From: Peribacillus asahii
Lineage (GTDB): Bacteria > Bacillota > Bacilli > Bacillales > DSM-1321
Direction: 5' to 3'
DNA: 64,000 nt
NCBI RefSeq assembly: GCF_004006295.1
Contig: NZ_CP026095.1
Span: forward strand, 916,001 to 980,000
Numbering within the stretch: the first letter of the stretch is position 1; each line of letters starts with the position of its first letter. The position numbers and the translations under genes were made by a program. Below are positions 8,404 through 16,987 of this stretch, piece by piece. Under the pieces are notes generated by a model. That model was not told the DNA's origin and searched no databases. It saw only the letters and a list, made by a program, of their open reading frames with translations.

Positions 8404-9640
8404 GTTCTGGATTGTCCTGTTTCATACATACTTGATGAAGCTAAAAACGAAGTCATTTCTCATTACAACAGCCATTATGCTTCTTCTTGTAATCGGTTTG
8501 AGCAATATTACAAAAATTATTGCTTTATTTGATGATTCAGAAGAGAAGATTGGGGTCATCGATCAAACGGGAACCATGTTTGGTGATGTACAACTTGGAA
8601 TGAAGGCCATTGATGAGGATGTAGAGTTAATCGAACTTAAAACGGAAGAAGAAGCAGAGAAACTTATCGATTCAGAAGAATTAACTGCTTATTTAATGAT
8701 TAAAAGCGATGAACAAGAGATAATAAAAGGGACGTATAAGGCCAATACGTTAGCTGATACAACGGTTAGCTCGGAGCTTGCTGTTGTGCTGTCACAACTA
8801 AAAACAAAAATAATTGCCAATGAACTGCAATTAACGGATAAGCAAATCGCGGCGTTACATTCTCCAGTTGTATTAGATACGGTTGCTTTTGAAGAAAATG
8901 CTAAGACAGAAGAAGAATTGAATCAAGCCAGAGGGCTTGTCTATATTATTTTATTTATCATTTATATGGCTGTGATTATGTATTCGAACATGATTGCGAT
9001 GGAAGTGGCAACTGAGAAAACATCACGCGTAATGGAAATTTTAATTTCTAGCGTATCACCAGTTCAACAAATGTTTGCTAAAATCCTGGGAATTGCGTTG
9101 CTAAGTTTAACGCAAATGCTTCTTTTCTTTGGGGTCGGATATTGGAGTATTAAAAGAAATTTATCCGATATGAATGAAGGTATTTTTTCGTTTATGGGTT
9201 TTGGAAGTACGAGTATGTCGACGATTATGTATGCGATTATTTTTACGTTACTTGGTTACTTCTTGTATGCCACATTAGCTGCTTGTTTAGGTTCAATTGT
9301 CAGCCGAATTGAGGATGTTCAGCAAATGATTACACCGATGATCATGCTTGTGGTTGCTGCTTTTATGCTAGCGATGTTTGGGTTAAATAATCCATCGGCT
9401 ACCTATATTACCGTGACCTCTTTTATTCCTTTCTTTGCACCAATGATTATGTTCCTTCGGGTAGGGATGCTGGATGTCCCATTTTGGGAGATTAGTTTAA
9501 GTATCGGCCTGCTGGTTGCGAGTATCATCATTTTAGCTGTATTCGGTGCACGAGTATATAAAGGCGGCGTTTTAATGTATGGTAGTGCTAAATCGTTAAA
9601 AAATATAAGAAAAGCGCTGCAATTAACAAAAAAAGATTAA
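8396..9640 (+). CDS. yhaP: ABC exporter permease, YhaP (NatB-like)
   Basis: 414 residues with one N-terminal membrane segment (about 20-40), a large extracytoplasmic domain (about 45-180) and a C-terminal block of five or six membrane segments. This is the ABC2_membrane_3/NatB layout. The motif MEVATEKTSRVMEILISSVSP after the second segment is characteristic. It overlaps yhaQ by 8 bases. The stop is followed 13 bases later by the structured element at 9654, which may provide the transcript end. Confidence 0.87.
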   Translation: MNKFWIVLFHTYLMKLKTKSFLITTAIMLLLVIGLSNITKIIALFDDSEEKIGVIDQTGTMFGDVQLGMKAIDEDVELIELKTEEEAEKLIDSEELTAYLMIKSDEQEIIKGTYKANTLADTTVSSELAVVLSQLKTKIIANELQLTDKQIAALHSPVVLDTVAFEENAKTEEELNQARGLVYIILFIIYMAVIMYSNMIAMEVATEKTSRVMEILISSVSPVQQMFAKILGIALLSLTQMLLFFGVGYWSIKRNLSDMNEGIFSFMGFGSTSMSTIMYAIIFTLLGYFLYATLAACLGSIVSRIEDVQQMITPMIMLVVAAFMLAMFGLNNPSATYITVTSFIPFFAPMIMFLRVGMLDVPFWEISLSIGLLVASIIILAVFGARVYKGGVLMYGSAKSLKNIRKALQLTKKD

Positions 9641-9653
9641 GTGGTATAATAAA

Positions 9654-10030
9654 GTGAAACTTCCATCAGTGGGGGGCTTTTATCCCTCACTGATGGTTAG
9701 TCACGTTCTACGGTCACTAAGATTTCCGCTTCGCTGCAATCAAGTGACCGTACGAACCTGATTGATTCAACTATACCTTTGAAAACCACAAAGGTAAGTT
9801 TCACTGTATCTCACCAATCGGACCTTTACTACAAAAGCGAGGCGACTGTTCAGCCCCGACAAGCATAAGATGAAATGCGGCGTGGCGCAGTTTGCCACAG
9901 AGCATTACAGCTTATGACCTCGAGGGGCTAGGAGCCGCAGCTAGATGAGGGCAGTTGTCCCCCACCTATCTTCTTTGGTTCCTCATGCGCTTGAGGTGAG
10001 GGGCCTACTGCCCGTTAAGTGTGGGATAAA
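9654..10030 (+). ncRNA. Large structured repeat element, candidate mobile RNA (HEARO/omega-RNA-like?)
   Basis: No gene fits here, but pairing is extensive. P1 GTGAAACTT (9654-9662) pairs with AAGTTTCAC (9796-9804) and closes a junction holding three hairpins. P2 is 9663-9675/9684-9696 (CCATCAGTG/CACTGATGG). P3 is 9710-9718/9743-9751 (ACGGTCACT/AGTGACCGT) with GTTC/GAAC below it. P4 is 9775-9781/9789-9795. P5 is a composite hairpin: 9852-9857/9924-9929, 9864-9869/9911-9916, 9874-9878/9902-9906 and 9882-9886/9894-9898. P6 is 9949-9955/10007-10013, enclosing CCCC-ACC/GGT-GGGG. The ends are defined by two deletion copies (16142, 51746). The 5' edge GTGA fits the ATGA/GTGA insertion rule described for HEARO RNAs; identity is inference. 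No nuclease gene is attached. Confidence 0.65.
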
Positions 10031-10086
10031 GAGTGGATAACTTAGTGATATATCGTTAATAGGTAAGATGGAAGGGGCATCAAGAC

Positions 10087-11007
10087 GTGACTGTACGAAT
10101 TGTTAATAATGTTACAGAGTTAATTGGTAATACTCCTGTTGTTAAGTTAAATCGTTTAACAGCAGAAGGAGACGCGGAAGTGTATGTGAAATTGGAATAT
10201 TTCAATCCGAGCCGCAGTGTAAAGGACCGTGCTGCATACAATTTAATTAAGCAGGCGGAAGAAGATGGAGTATTAAAGCCGGGGGCGACGATTATCGAGC
10301 CAACGAGCGGGAATACAGGCATTGGTCTAGCGATGAATGCAGCAGCAAAAGGATATCGCGCTATTATGGTTATGCCAGATAATATGTCAAAAGAACGTAT
10401 TAATATTTTAAAAGCATATGGCGCAGAAGTGGTGCTAACACCTGCTGATGAGAAAATGCCAGGTGCGATTCGTAAAGCACAGAGTTTACTTGAAGAAATT
10501 CCGGGAAGCTTCATGCCGCAGCAGTTTGAAAACCATGCCAATCCGGATATTCACCGTGTAACGACAGCAGTAGAAATATTGGAACAAATGGACCGCAATT
10601 TAGATGTGTTTGTGGCGACAGCTGGTACGGGGGGCACGGTTACAGGAACGGGTGAAGCGTTAAAAGCTGAGCTTCCTAATGTAAAGGTCGTGGTTGTAGA
10701 GCCTAAAGGTTCACCTGTATTATCAGGTGGACAACCAGGGCCTCACAAGCTTGTTGGAACGAGCCCTGGCTTTATTCCAAGCATCTTAAATATGGAGATA
10801 TTGGATGAAATCGTTCAAGTAGCTGATGATGATGCTATTAATACGATGAAAGCTTTAGCTGCTAAGGAAGGGATTCTAGTAGGACCATCGGCTGGAGCGG
10901 CTGTATGGACTGCGCTTCAAGAAGCACGCCGTTTAGGAGCAGGCAAACGCGTCCTTTGTATTGCCCCGGATAATGGTGAACGCTACTTAAGTATGAATAT
11001 TTTTTAA
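10087..11007 (+). CDS. PLP-dependent cysteine synthase family protein (O-acetylserine thiol-lyase-like)
   Basis: 306 residues, standard for CysK. PLP lysine K43 lies in NPSRSVKDRAA, the substrate loop is EPTSGNTGIGLA, the phosphate-binding loop is GTGGTVTGTG and the C-terminal serine motif is GPSAGAA. It makes cysteine from O-acetylserine and sulfide. It is closer to YtkP-type paralogues than to canonical CysK by my reading, so no symbol is given. GTG start at 10087 with GGAAGGGG 9-10 bases before. The structured element ends 56 bases upstream, so the promoter must lie in that short gap or inside the element. Confidence 0.88.
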   Translation: MTVRIVNNVTELIGNTPVVKLNRLTAEGDAEVYVKLEYFNPSRSVKDRAAYNLIKQAEEDGVLKPGATIIEPTSGNTGIGLAMNAAAKGYRAIMVMPDNMSKERINILKAYGAEVVLTPADEKMPGAIRKAQSLLEEIPGSFMPQQFENHANPDIHRVTTAVEILEQMDRNLDVFVATAGTGGTVTGTGEALKAELPNVKVVVVEPKGSPVLSGGQPGPHKLVGTSPGFIPSILNMEILDEIVQVADDDAINTMKALAAKEGILVGPSAGAAVWTALQEARRLGAGKRVLCIAPDNGERYLSMNIF

Positions 11008-11018
11008 TTACATCACTT

Positions 11019-11059
11019 AACCCGAATTTCACGCATATGCTAAGGAATTCGGGTTTTCT
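11019..11059 (+). terminator. Terminator of the cysteine synthase gene
   Basis: AACCCGAATT / AATTCGGGTT perfect 10-bp stem and T-rich tail. Confidence 0.8.
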
Positions 11060-11094
11060 TTATCAACAATACGGCGTGGACGTGTTGGCTATGG

Positions 11095-11100
11095 TATAAT
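11095..11100 (+). promoter_or_regulatory. Extended -10 promoter element of yhaM
   Basis: TGG-TATAAT lies 33 bases before the yhaM ATG. The -35 region is poor, as is usual with TGn extended promoters. Confidence 0.5.
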
Positions 11101-11132
11101 GTTGATATTTCCTTGAACGGAGGCAATCGCGA

Positions 11133-12071
11133 ATGAAAAAAGGAATTGTTCATTATGGGTTTGGCGAGACTGTAGATACATATATGTATATAAAAACAAG
11201 CACGAAGGCAGTCGCAAGTAACGGTAAACCGTTTTTAACATTAATATTAGCAGATAAAACAGGTGAAATTGAAGCAAAGTTATGGGATGTTTCAGACAAC
11301 GATGAGAAAGCGTATGCGGCTGAAGCGACGGTCAAGGTACAAGGCGAGGTTCAAAACTTTCGCGGACGCAGTCAGTTAAAAATTCGTCAGATTCGCTTAA
11401 CAACAGATAATGATGGTGTGAAGAGAAGTGATCTAATTCAAACAGCTCCATTAAGCCAAGAAGAGATGCTGGAGAAAGTTACACAATATATTTTTGAAAT
11501 GAGAAATCCTAATATTCAAAGAGTAACACGTCATCTTCTTAAGAAGTATCAAGAGGATTTCTTAGTTTTTCCTGCAGCGACAAAAAACCATCATGAATTC
11601 ATGTCAGGCCTTGCGTATCATGTTGTGTCTATGCTGGATTTGGCCAAAGGAATTGCAGCGCTATATCCATCGCTCGATAAAGACTTATTGTATGCGGGGA
11701 TTATTCTTCATGACCTTGGAAAAGTTTTCGAGCTATCAGGTCCCGTGTCAACGGTGTATACGGTAGAAGGTAACTTGCTTGGACATATTACCATTATGGT
11801 AAATGAAATTGGTAAAGCAGCAGAGGAATTAGAGATTAAGGCAGAAGAAATTATGATTTTGCAGCACCTTGTACTAAGTCATCATGGTAAAGCAGAGTGG
11901 GGGAGTCCGAAGCCGCCATTAGTTCGTGAAGCAGAAGTGCTGCACTATATCGATAATTTGGATGCTAAAATTAATATGATGGATCGTGCGTTAGAAAAAG
12001 TTAGACCAGGTGAATTTACGGAAAGAGTATTTGCACTAGATAATCGTTCATTTTATAAACCAAACTTTTAA
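11133..12071 (+). CDS. yhaM: 3'-5' exoribonuclease YhaM
   Basis: 312 residues, as in YhaM. An N-terminal OB-fold nucleic-acid-binding region (about 10-100, [17 protein letters not shown]) precedes an HD phosphohydrolase domain with H..., LHDLGK and a later LSHHGK metal-binding histidine cluster. YhaM is a Mn-dependent 3'-5' exonuclease trimming RNA (and DNA) ends. A good RBS (CGGAGG) lies 7-8 bases before the ATG. It is followed by its own terminator and then yhaL, as in B. subtilis. Confidence 0.95.
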   Translation: MKKGIVHYGFGETVDTYMYIKTSTKAVASNGKPFLTLILADKTGEIEAKLWDVSDNDEKAYAAEATVKVQGEVQNFRGRSQLKIRQIRLTTDNDGVKRSDLIQTAPLSQEEMLEKVTQYIFEMRNPNIQRVTRHLLKKYQEDFLVFPAATKNHHEFMSGLAYHVVSMLDLAKGIAALYPSLDKDLLYAGIILHDLGKVFELSGPVSTVYTVEGNLLGHITIMVNEIGKAAEELEIKAEEIMILQHLVLSHHGKAEWGSPKPPLVREAEVLHYIDNLDAKINMMDRALEKVRPGEFTERVFALDNRSFYKPNF

Positions 12072-12072
12072 A

Positions 12073-12113
12073 AAATATGCTTTCTCTTCTCATGAAGAGG
12101 AAGCATATTTTTT
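12073..12113 (+). terminator. Terminator of yhaM
   Basis: AATATGCTT.CTCTTC / GAAGAG.AAGCATATT stem and T-run immediately after the stop. Confidence 0.8.
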
Positions 12114-12166
12114 GTTTACTTGCATATTGTCTAATACGATTGAAATTTTAGGAAGGAGGAAGGGAC

Positions 12167-12349
12167 ATGCCTATTTGGATTTGGTTCGTTTTTATTGGAA
12201 TAGTAGTTAGTGCCATTATGGCGATTCGAGCAGCTAGACAAGAACGAATGACGGAAAACGCCTGGATTGAGGAGGAAGGACAAAAGTATATAGAACGGAT
12301 GAAGCTCGAACAGGAAAAGCGGAAGAGTGAAGCGGAACATGGCATATAA
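12167..12349 (+). CDS. yhaL: Sporulation-associated protein YhaL
   Basis: 60 residues: an N-terminal membrane segment (IWIWFVFIGIVVSAIMAI) followed by a highly charged helix (EEEGQKYIERMKLEQEKRK). Location between yhaM and prsA and this layout match YhaL, reported as sporulation-associated in B. subtilis. A strong AGGAGG is present 6-9 bases before the ATG. The biochemical role is unknown. Confidence 0.8.
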   Translation: MPIWIWFVFIGIVVSAIMAIRAARQERMTENAWIEEEGQKYIERMKLEQEKRKSEAEHGI

Positions 12350-12377
12350 AAAAAGCGACCATTACGGTCGCTTTTTT
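12349..12377. terminator. Bidirectional terminator between yhaL and prsA
   Basis: AAAAAAGCGACC-attac-GGTCGCTTTTTT, a perfect 12-bp stem between convergent genes. It overlaps the yhaL stop region. Confidence 0.88.
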
Positions 12378-12409
12378 ATATGCTATAGATAGGGGCAGCA
12401 TGGAAGTAA

Positions 12410-13267
12410 TTATTTCTCTTCACCTGTAGGAATGGCAGATGACAAGTCTTTATCTTTGATCTCTACCTTAGCATCTTTAACCGCTTTATCTAAAATGCTT
12501 TGTGCTTTCGCTTGATCGATTTTGGATACTTTTAAATCGTATTCCAGTTTGTCTTTCATTTTCTCGTATGATTCTTTTTTCTTTTTATCCAACAATTGAA
12601 TGATGTGGTAGCCATGTTCAGATTTAACAGGTTCACTGATTTCATTTTTCTTTAAAGCATATGTTGCTTCTTCGAATTCAGGTACCATTTTCCCTGCTCC
12701 AAACCAGCCAAGGTCGCCTCCATTTGCAGCAGAGCCAGTATCTTTAGAGTACTCTTTTGCTAATTTTGCAAAGTCTTCCCCTTTATCAAGTTTAGCTTTG
12801 ACTTTTTTAGCTGTTTTTTCGTCTTCAACAAGAATATGTCTCGCTTTTACTTCTGGCTTAACATTTTTGTAAGCTTCTTTTAGTTCTTTTTCGGTTACCT
12901 TAATATCTGCAGTTGCCGCTTTTTCTTGAAGGAGCCCTATTTTTAAGTCGCGTTTTAAATCTTCTTCTGAGCTATATCCAGAAGATGCTAATGCCATTTG
13001 GAAATTATCACCCATTTGTTCTTTGAGCTCGTCCAATTTTGCGTTAATTTCTTTATCCGTTACTTCATACTTATCAGACAATACTTTTTCATAAACTAGT
13101 TGTTGAATAACTTGTTCGCCGTACTTATCCTTCATAGCTGTGTAAAATTCTTCTTTTGTAATATCGCCTGCTTTTGTTTCAACGACTGTTTCCGAATCTC
13201 CACCGCTACAAGCTGTTAGCCCCATTAATCCAGCTGTAACAGCAGCAGTTAATACCCATTTCTTCAT
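12410..13267 (-). CDS. prsA: Foldase lipoprotein PrsA (parvulin peptidyl-prolyl isomerase)
   Basis: 285 residues. The lipoprotein signal peptide ends in the lipobox LTAC-S (Cys20), so the protein is anchored on the outer face of the membrane. A SurA-like N-terminal region and a PpiC/parvulin domain at about 133-225 ([45 protein letters not shown]) follow, then a charged C-terminal helix. PrsA folds secreted enzymes and PBPs after Sec export. RBS AGGAGT lies 7-8 bases upstream of the ATG. Synteny with yhaL agrees. Confidence 0.95.
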   Translation of the reverse strand: MKKWVLTAAVTAGLMGLTACSGGDSETVVETKAGDITKEEFYTAMKDKYGEQVIQQLVYEKVLSDKYEVTDKEINAKLDELKEQMGDNFQMALASSGYSSEEDLKRDLKIGLLQEKAATADIKVTEKELKEAYKNVKPEVKARHILVEDEKTAKKVKAKLDKGEDFAKLAKEYSKDTGSAANGGDLGWFGAGKMVPEFEEATYALKKNEISEPVKSEHGYHIIQLLDKKKKESYEKMKDKLEYDLKVSKIDQAKAQSILDKAVKDAKVEIKDKDLSSAIPTGEEK

Positions 13268-13462
13268 GAGAAAACACTCCTAGTTTAAAATTCTGGTTTG
13301 TGTGAGTAAATCCATAAATATTACTATAACATATAATGAATTTTTTCAAAAAAAAATCGTACAAAAATTAGAAGTTATTTCATAAAAAATAGGTAATGGT
13401 CTACCCCATTTTAGAACCCAAACATAGTATAGAACGAAGACAGCAAAGGGGAGGTACAGAAA

Positions 13463-13549
13463 ATGGGTCATACATGCGGTGGCGGTTTCGCTTTGTTAGT
13501 AGTCCTTTTCATCTTGTTAATTATTGTAGGGGCAGCATTCTTCTGTTGA
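13463..13549 (+). CDS. Tiny YjcZ-type sporulation protein, 28 aa
   Basis: A 28-residue peptide with start MGHTCGGGFALLVV and one hydrophobic helix ending in FFC. The pattern Gly-rich start, then F-A-L-x-V-V-L-F-I-L-L-I-I-x-G-A, is that of the tiny YjcZ/TM_bacill family linked to spores. RBS GGGGAGG lies 8-9 bases before the ATG. A sister gene follows at 13721. Confidence 0.8.
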   Translation: MGHTCGGGFALLVVLFILLIIVGAAFFC

Positions 13550-13720
13550 TTCTCGTAATAAATAAAGTGCCCAGTCCCTTTATTGGAATGGTGAATAGGA
13601 TAAAGTAGCCGCTCAATTATTGTTGGACGCTATGTACAAGTGAGATCATTAAATGAAGTTGAACGTGTTAAATACGAGTGTGCCTATAGCTTGAATGGTT
13701 ATTTGAAAGGAGGAGATTCC

Positions 13721-13813
13721 ATGTCTGGTGGTGGTTTTGGATTCGGCGGCGGTTTTGCTTTAATTGTCGTTCTGTTCATTTTGTTAATTATTATCGGGGC
13801 TTCATGGTTCTAA
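13721..13813 (+). CDS. Tiny YjcZ-type sporulation protein, 30 aa
   Basis: A 30-residue peptide with start MSGGGFGFGGGFALIVV and the membrane helix LFILLIIIGASWF. It is paralogous to the 28-aa gene 170 bases upstream. A perfect AAAGGAGGAG site precedes the ATG and a terminator follows. Members of this family are single-pass membrane peptides often expressed in sporulation; the role here is inferred. Confidence 0.82.
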   Translation: MSGGGFGFGGGFALIVVLFILLIIIGASWF

Positions 13814-13819
13814 CAAAAT

Positions 13820-13851
13820 AAAAGGTGAAGCATAATGCTTCACCCTTTTTA
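13820..13851. terminator. Terminator after the YjcZ-type pair
   Basis: AAGGTGAAGCA / TGCTTCACCCTTTT. It probably also serves the convergent minus-strand gene ending at 13857. Confidence 0.8.
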
Positions 13852-13856
13852 TTTGG

Positions 13857-14039
13857 CTATGTATACAGTATTTCTACATAAGAAGATAGGAGCATAATGG
13901 TAATTAAAATATTAATCGTTCTGAATACCTTAGGTTGTCGGTCTTCAGGAATCTCCTTTTGTACACATAAAGAATCTGTCATTCTATTAATATTGTATAA
14001 AATAATGAGCGAAAACAAGATAAACCAAAATGAGACCAA
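13857..14039 (-). CDS. Small two-helix membrane protein, hypothetical
   Basis: 60 residues with hydrophobic segments at about 2-16 (SFWFILFSLIILYNI) and 42-58, separated by a charged loop with ICRx-free KEIPEDRQPK. The start is a TTG at 14039 preceded by GGAGGG at 8 bases, which decides the start. In B. subtilis yhaK/yhaJ occupy this place between prsA and yhaI, but I cannot confirm homology. Function unknown. Confidence 0.6.
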   Translation of the reverse strand: MVSFWFILFSLIILYNINRMTDSLCVQKEIPEDRQPKVFRTINILITIMLLSSYVEILYT

Positions 14040-14400
14040 GCCTGAATCCCTCCTTGCAAAACATTCATGTATTATAACGATACCAAATAATGACGAAAAA
14101 AGATACTGAAAAATGTTGCTTGTTTATGTGTGTTCAACTTGTTAACGAGACATAACAATGTTTATTTCAATACTCTGTTGATGTTTGACTCCCTTTCAGC
14201 ATAGCTAAAAGGAAGCCAGACATCGTTCCGTCAACTAGATGGGAAATCAATTTAGATTAATTCATTCCTATTAAATTAGTATTCGACCTGGAGAGAAAAA
14301 GACATGTATAATGAAAAGATAGCTATATAAAAGGTCAAACTTGAGGTCATAATGTAAAATAGACAGTAGATTCATTTAGACTGACGGGGGATTAGAAGGT
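14040..14400. other. Intergenic stretch before yhaI
   Basis: Contains the palindromic repeat at 14176-14224 and an AT-rich upstream region for yhaI. No gene was found. Confidence 0.5.
14176..14224. repeat. GTTGATGTTTGGCTC-family palindromic repeat, copy a
   Basis: TGTTGATGTTTGACTCCCTT pairs back on AAAGGAAGCCAGACATC (15 of 17 positions) around CAGCATAGCTA. Confidence 0.6.
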
Positions 14401-14733
14401 ATGCGACATTTAGAGAAAGAAATTGAAACACTGCGTTATCATCAACAATTATTGCTAAAGATTATTCAAAATCCGAAGGCGAAGCTGGATTTATTAATTG
14501 TTGAAAAAAACATGACAAAAGAGGAGGCTCAACAATTATTAGAACTTTGTGAATCGTTGAGCAAAAAGTTTGTAACAGAAAAAGCGGAGGGGTACATGAA
14601 CTTTCAACCGCTTTTTAATGACTTACAGAAGCATTTAACACCTAAGCTTACTGTAAAAGAAGTTATTGAAGCTTTTCTTGCTCAAGGTTTACATAAATCA
14701 TTCATGCAAGAAATGTCTAAGTTTTATTATTGA
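14401..14733 (+). CDS. yhaI: YhaI family protein (DUF1878)
   Basis: 110 residues, fully helical and charged, with start [22 protein letters not shown] and a C-terminal [23 protein letters not shown]. It matches YhaI in length and location next to hpr. No function is known. Its stop overlaps the 3' end of the convergent hpr by 7 bases, so the two transcripts are antisense to each other at their ends. Confidence 0.82.
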   Translation: MRHLEKEIETLRYHQQLLLKIIQNPKAKLDLLIVEKNMTKEEAQQLLELCESLSKKFVTEKAEGYMNFQPLFNDLQKHLTPKLTVKEVIEAFLAQGLHKSFMQEMSKFYY

Positions 14734-15308
14734 ACAGACTCAATTTCCTGTTCATTTTCCTTCTTAGTAATTTTTCCATCTACATCTGTAAATTCCTGAT
14801 CGATATTTGCAAATGAACGCTCGAAGATTTGCATAAAGTCTTCTCCGTAAATATTGCGAATAATGGCCATCATTTCAATTAAATCAGGGAATTTTCCGTA
14901 AAGTTCACGAAGGGGAAGTGCACCTGAAAAAGCCGAATTTTTGCCAGGGTCATAGGTTTCCATTAAATCTAGTAACACCTTTTCCCCCTCGGGTGTAATT
15001 TCGATGTACGTATTTCGCTTGTCATTTTCCTTTTTGGAGAATCTTAGCAGTCCGCGCTCTTCTAACTTTTTTGAAAAGTTAAATGCTGTAGATACATGCA
15101 TGACTCCGAACTTCGCAACATCGGAAATAGAGGAGCCATTTAAGTGATACGAAATCCAAAGAATATGATGTTCATTAATGTTTAAATCATGTGGTTTAAT
15201 CCATTGCTGCCAATCCTTCTCAACAGCTTTCCACAATGCTTTACTTAGCTGAGCAACTCTTTGACTAAAAATCATTGCTTCTTTCATAGAATAATTTTTA
15301 TCTTGCAT
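14727..15308 (-). CDS. hpr: Transition-state regulator Hpr/ScoC (MarR family)
   Basis: 193 residues. A winged-helix MarR domain spans about 30-140, with recognition region [29 protein letters not shown] and wing [17 protein letters not shown], followed by the ScoC-specific helical C-terminus ([26 protein letters not shown]). In B. subtilis it represses protease genes, oligopeptide permeases and sinIR during transition state. The acidic tail [12 protein letters not shown] is ordinary for the family. Convergent with yhaI. Confidence 0.93.
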   Translation of the reverse strand: MQDKNYSMKEAMIFSQRVAQLSKALWKAVEKDWQQWIKPHDLNINEHHILWISYHLNGSSISDVAKFGVMHVSTAFNFSKKLEERGLLRFSKKENDKRNTYIEITPEGEKVLLDLMETYDPGKNSAFSGALPLRELYGKFPDLIEMMAIIRNIYGEDFMQIFERSFANIDQEFTDVDGKITKKENEQEIESVQ

Positions 15309-15498
15309 GATTTAAGATCACCTACTTATCAGAGTGTGTACATTTATTATGACAATAAAATAAAAATTAATAAAGTAAAAGTTTGCGAAATTTTTAGAAA
15401 TTTTATTCCGATAATCCTGATAAAATAGAAAATTTCCAATTTTATATAGGGATTATAAAATTTTTGTAAAAAGAATAAACAACTGGGCTTCTTAACGC

Positions 15499-15867
15499 TT
15501 ACTCTTTGTTCGAACGTGCAGGAATGATTTCTTCCAATTCTTTTAAAGATTGCTCGATTTCTTCGATATTTTTAAATAATTCGGTTTTATTCGGTTCAAT
15601 ATCTCGTTTCCAATCCTCTATGAGCAATTGGACGTCAGAAACGAACAATTTTAATGAATCTTTGCTTGTTTGAGCGGCTTCTATTGCTTCACTTTTTATG
15701 TCTTGAATTTTGGTTAATACTTCCTCAATCGATGCACTTAGATTTTGTTTACTAGTTTGTAAGCGAATTCGTAAGTCTTTACCAGAATTGGGGGCAGAGA
15801 GGAGGGTTGCAGCTCCTGCTACGACTGCTCCTGTTACAAATCCAATAAGCAATGATTTAATCTTCAT
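15499..15867 (-). CDS. yhaH: YhaH-like stress protein (YtxH-type)
   Basis: 122 residues: an N-terminal hydrophobic Gly/Ala segment (SLLIGFVTGAVVAGAATLLSAPNSGKDLR), typical of YtxH/YhaH proteins, then a long amphipathic coiled-coil helix (about 40-118). Members are general-stress membrane-associated proteins without known biochemical activity. An AGGTGAT site precedes the ATG. Position between hpr and trpP agrees with yhaH. Confidence 0.82.
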   Translation of the reverse strand: MKIKSLLIGFVTGAVVAGAATLLSAPNSGKDLRIRLQTSKQNLSASIEEVLTKIQDIKSEAIEAAQTSKDSLKLFVSDVQLLIEDWKRDIEPNKTELFKNIEEIEQSLKELEEIIPARSNKE

Positions 15868-16141
15868 TGTATTATCACCTCATGTTTTATTTATTTCGCT
15901 CTGAAATAGCCAAATCCCTTCCAAATATCAAAGTTTAATTGGAAAAAGAATATAGGTTATATAATAAGACTAATGATTACAAAATATCATAATTTGCTTT
16001 AATGGGGAAGAGTATCTGTTATTTTATCTTTATATTGATAAAATAATTAAGGGGATGTAACAATTTTTTGATAAGATATTTGACGATAACAAGATATGGG
16101 AATGGACATATTATAAGCAGAAAACACATATACATAGTACA
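15868..16141. other. AT-rich intergenic stretch
   Basis: Upstream of yhaH (minus strand) and of the small gene at 16195. I see no RNA structure or gene other than the mini repeat that begins at 16142. Confidence 0.5.
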
Positions 16142-16168
16142 GTGAAACTTGCGTCAGTGTGGGATAAA
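16142..16168 (+). repeat. Minimal deletion copy of the 9654 element
   Basis: GTGAAACTTgCgTCAGTG is fused directly to the right-end sequence GTGGGATAAA. The 5' 16-18 bases and 3' ~13 bases of the full element are joined and everything between is lost. Confidence 0.6.
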
Positions 16169-16194
16169 AATTCAGCTAATCTGGTGGGGCATAG

Positions 16195-16374
16195 ATGAAC
16201 ATGCTATTAATGATATGGGTCGTCTGTTTATGTGTGACGGGGTACTATGCAGCTCTTTTACGCAAATCGGGGATTTATCCGCCTAAAAGGGTCGTGCAAT
16301 CACGTGCAAGAAAATGGGGAATGGCTAGTGGATGTTGTTTTTTTATTTGGTTTGTGATGCTCTTTATTCGTTAG
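16195..16374 (+). CDS. Small two-helix membrane protein, 59 aa, hypothetical
   Basis: 59 residues with a membrane helix at each end (LLMIWVVCLCVTGYYAAL and CCFFIWFVMLFIR) and a basic loop (RKSGIYPPKRVVQSRARKWG). GGTGGGG lies 6-7 bases before the ATG and a terminator follows. No family is recognised. It begins 26 bases after the minimal copy of the structured element, so the element could influence its expression. Confidence 0.55.
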   Translation: MNMLLMIWVVCLCVTGYYAALLRKSGIYPPKRVVQSRARKWGMASGCCFFIWFVMLFIR

Positions 16375-16409
16375 GGATGTCATATAGTTGATGAATATAA
16401 TAATTTAGT

Positions 16410-16442
16410 AAAAAAGCACCGGAGAAAAACCGGCGCTTTTTT
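16410..16442. terminator. Bidirectional terminator before trpP
   Basis: AAAAAAGC-a-CCGG / CCGG-c-GCTTTTTT between the convergent 59-aa gene and trpP. Confidence 0.85.
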
Positions 16443-16456
16443 ACTGTATGCTGATG

Positions 16457-16981
16457 TTAGGCTTCTACAGAAGCAGAAGGAATGGACGTCTTTTTCAAGA
16501 TTTTCGCAATAATTGGATAAATAATCGCCATAACGATTGCATTTGCTGCCATAGCTGGTACAACCACGCCTCCGACTAAAAGAACGAAGCTTTTTGGTAA
16601 GCCAACGATTAGGTAGGCAGATCCAAGAAAAACGACTCCAGAAATAAGCGTTCCAATGACTGTTAAGCCAACTAAACCAGCAACGTTTGTTGAAAGCTTT
16701 TTAAAAGTAACGATTAAGAAATAAAACAAGAACGCAGTAACAAATTTATCAATGATGTTTGGAATATAACCTCCAGGGAAGGATGTTGTTATAGCTGAAA
16801 GTAATCCGCAACCTAGAGCAATGACGAATACATTTTTCTTCTCAGGAAATAAAGCAATCGCTAAAAACATCATCAATAGCATCATATCCGGCTTCATTAA
16901 TAAATATCCTGGAATGATAAAATGTAGTGCCGTTCCAATTCCGAGTAACATGGCAATTGATACAAGTGTTTTTGTGTTCAT
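16457..16981 (-). CDS. trpP: Tryptophan transporter TrpP
   Basis: 174 residues from the ATG at 16981, chosen because GAGGAGAG lies 5-7 bases upstream; an upstream ATG would translate the leader hairpin. Five or six membrane segments (e.g. LVSIAMLLGIGTALHFIIPGYLL, MLLMMFLAIALF, VVVPAMAANAIVMAIIYPII). Length and sequence pattern fit TrpP, an ECF-S-like tryptophan uptake protein. The leader carries a TRAP-type triplet array overlapping the ribosome-binding site, indicating translational repression by tryptophan-bound TRAP. It lies next to serC as in B. subtilis. Confidence 0.9.
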   Translation of the reverse strand: MNTKTLVSIAMLLGIGTALHFIIPGYLLMKPDMMLLMMFLAIALFPEKKNVFVIALGCGLLSAITTSFPGGYIPNIIDKFVTAFLFYFLIVTFKKLSTNVAGLVGLTVIGTLISGVVFLGSAYLIVGLPKSFVLLVGGVVVPAMAANAIVMAIIYPIIAKILKKTSIPSASVEA

Positions 16982-16987
16982 ATGAAT

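Noticed and set aside
9841-9960. tRNA-like or riboswitch reading of the GC-rich hairpin in the 9654 element as a cysteine or SAM sensor for the downstream gene
   Set aside because: No S-box or T-box core motifs; deletion copies next to unrelated genes point to a mobile element instead.
10080-10541. 153-codon minus-strand frame inside the cysteine synthase gene
   Set aside because: Shadow frame opposite a complete PLP enzyme; no RBS or domain.
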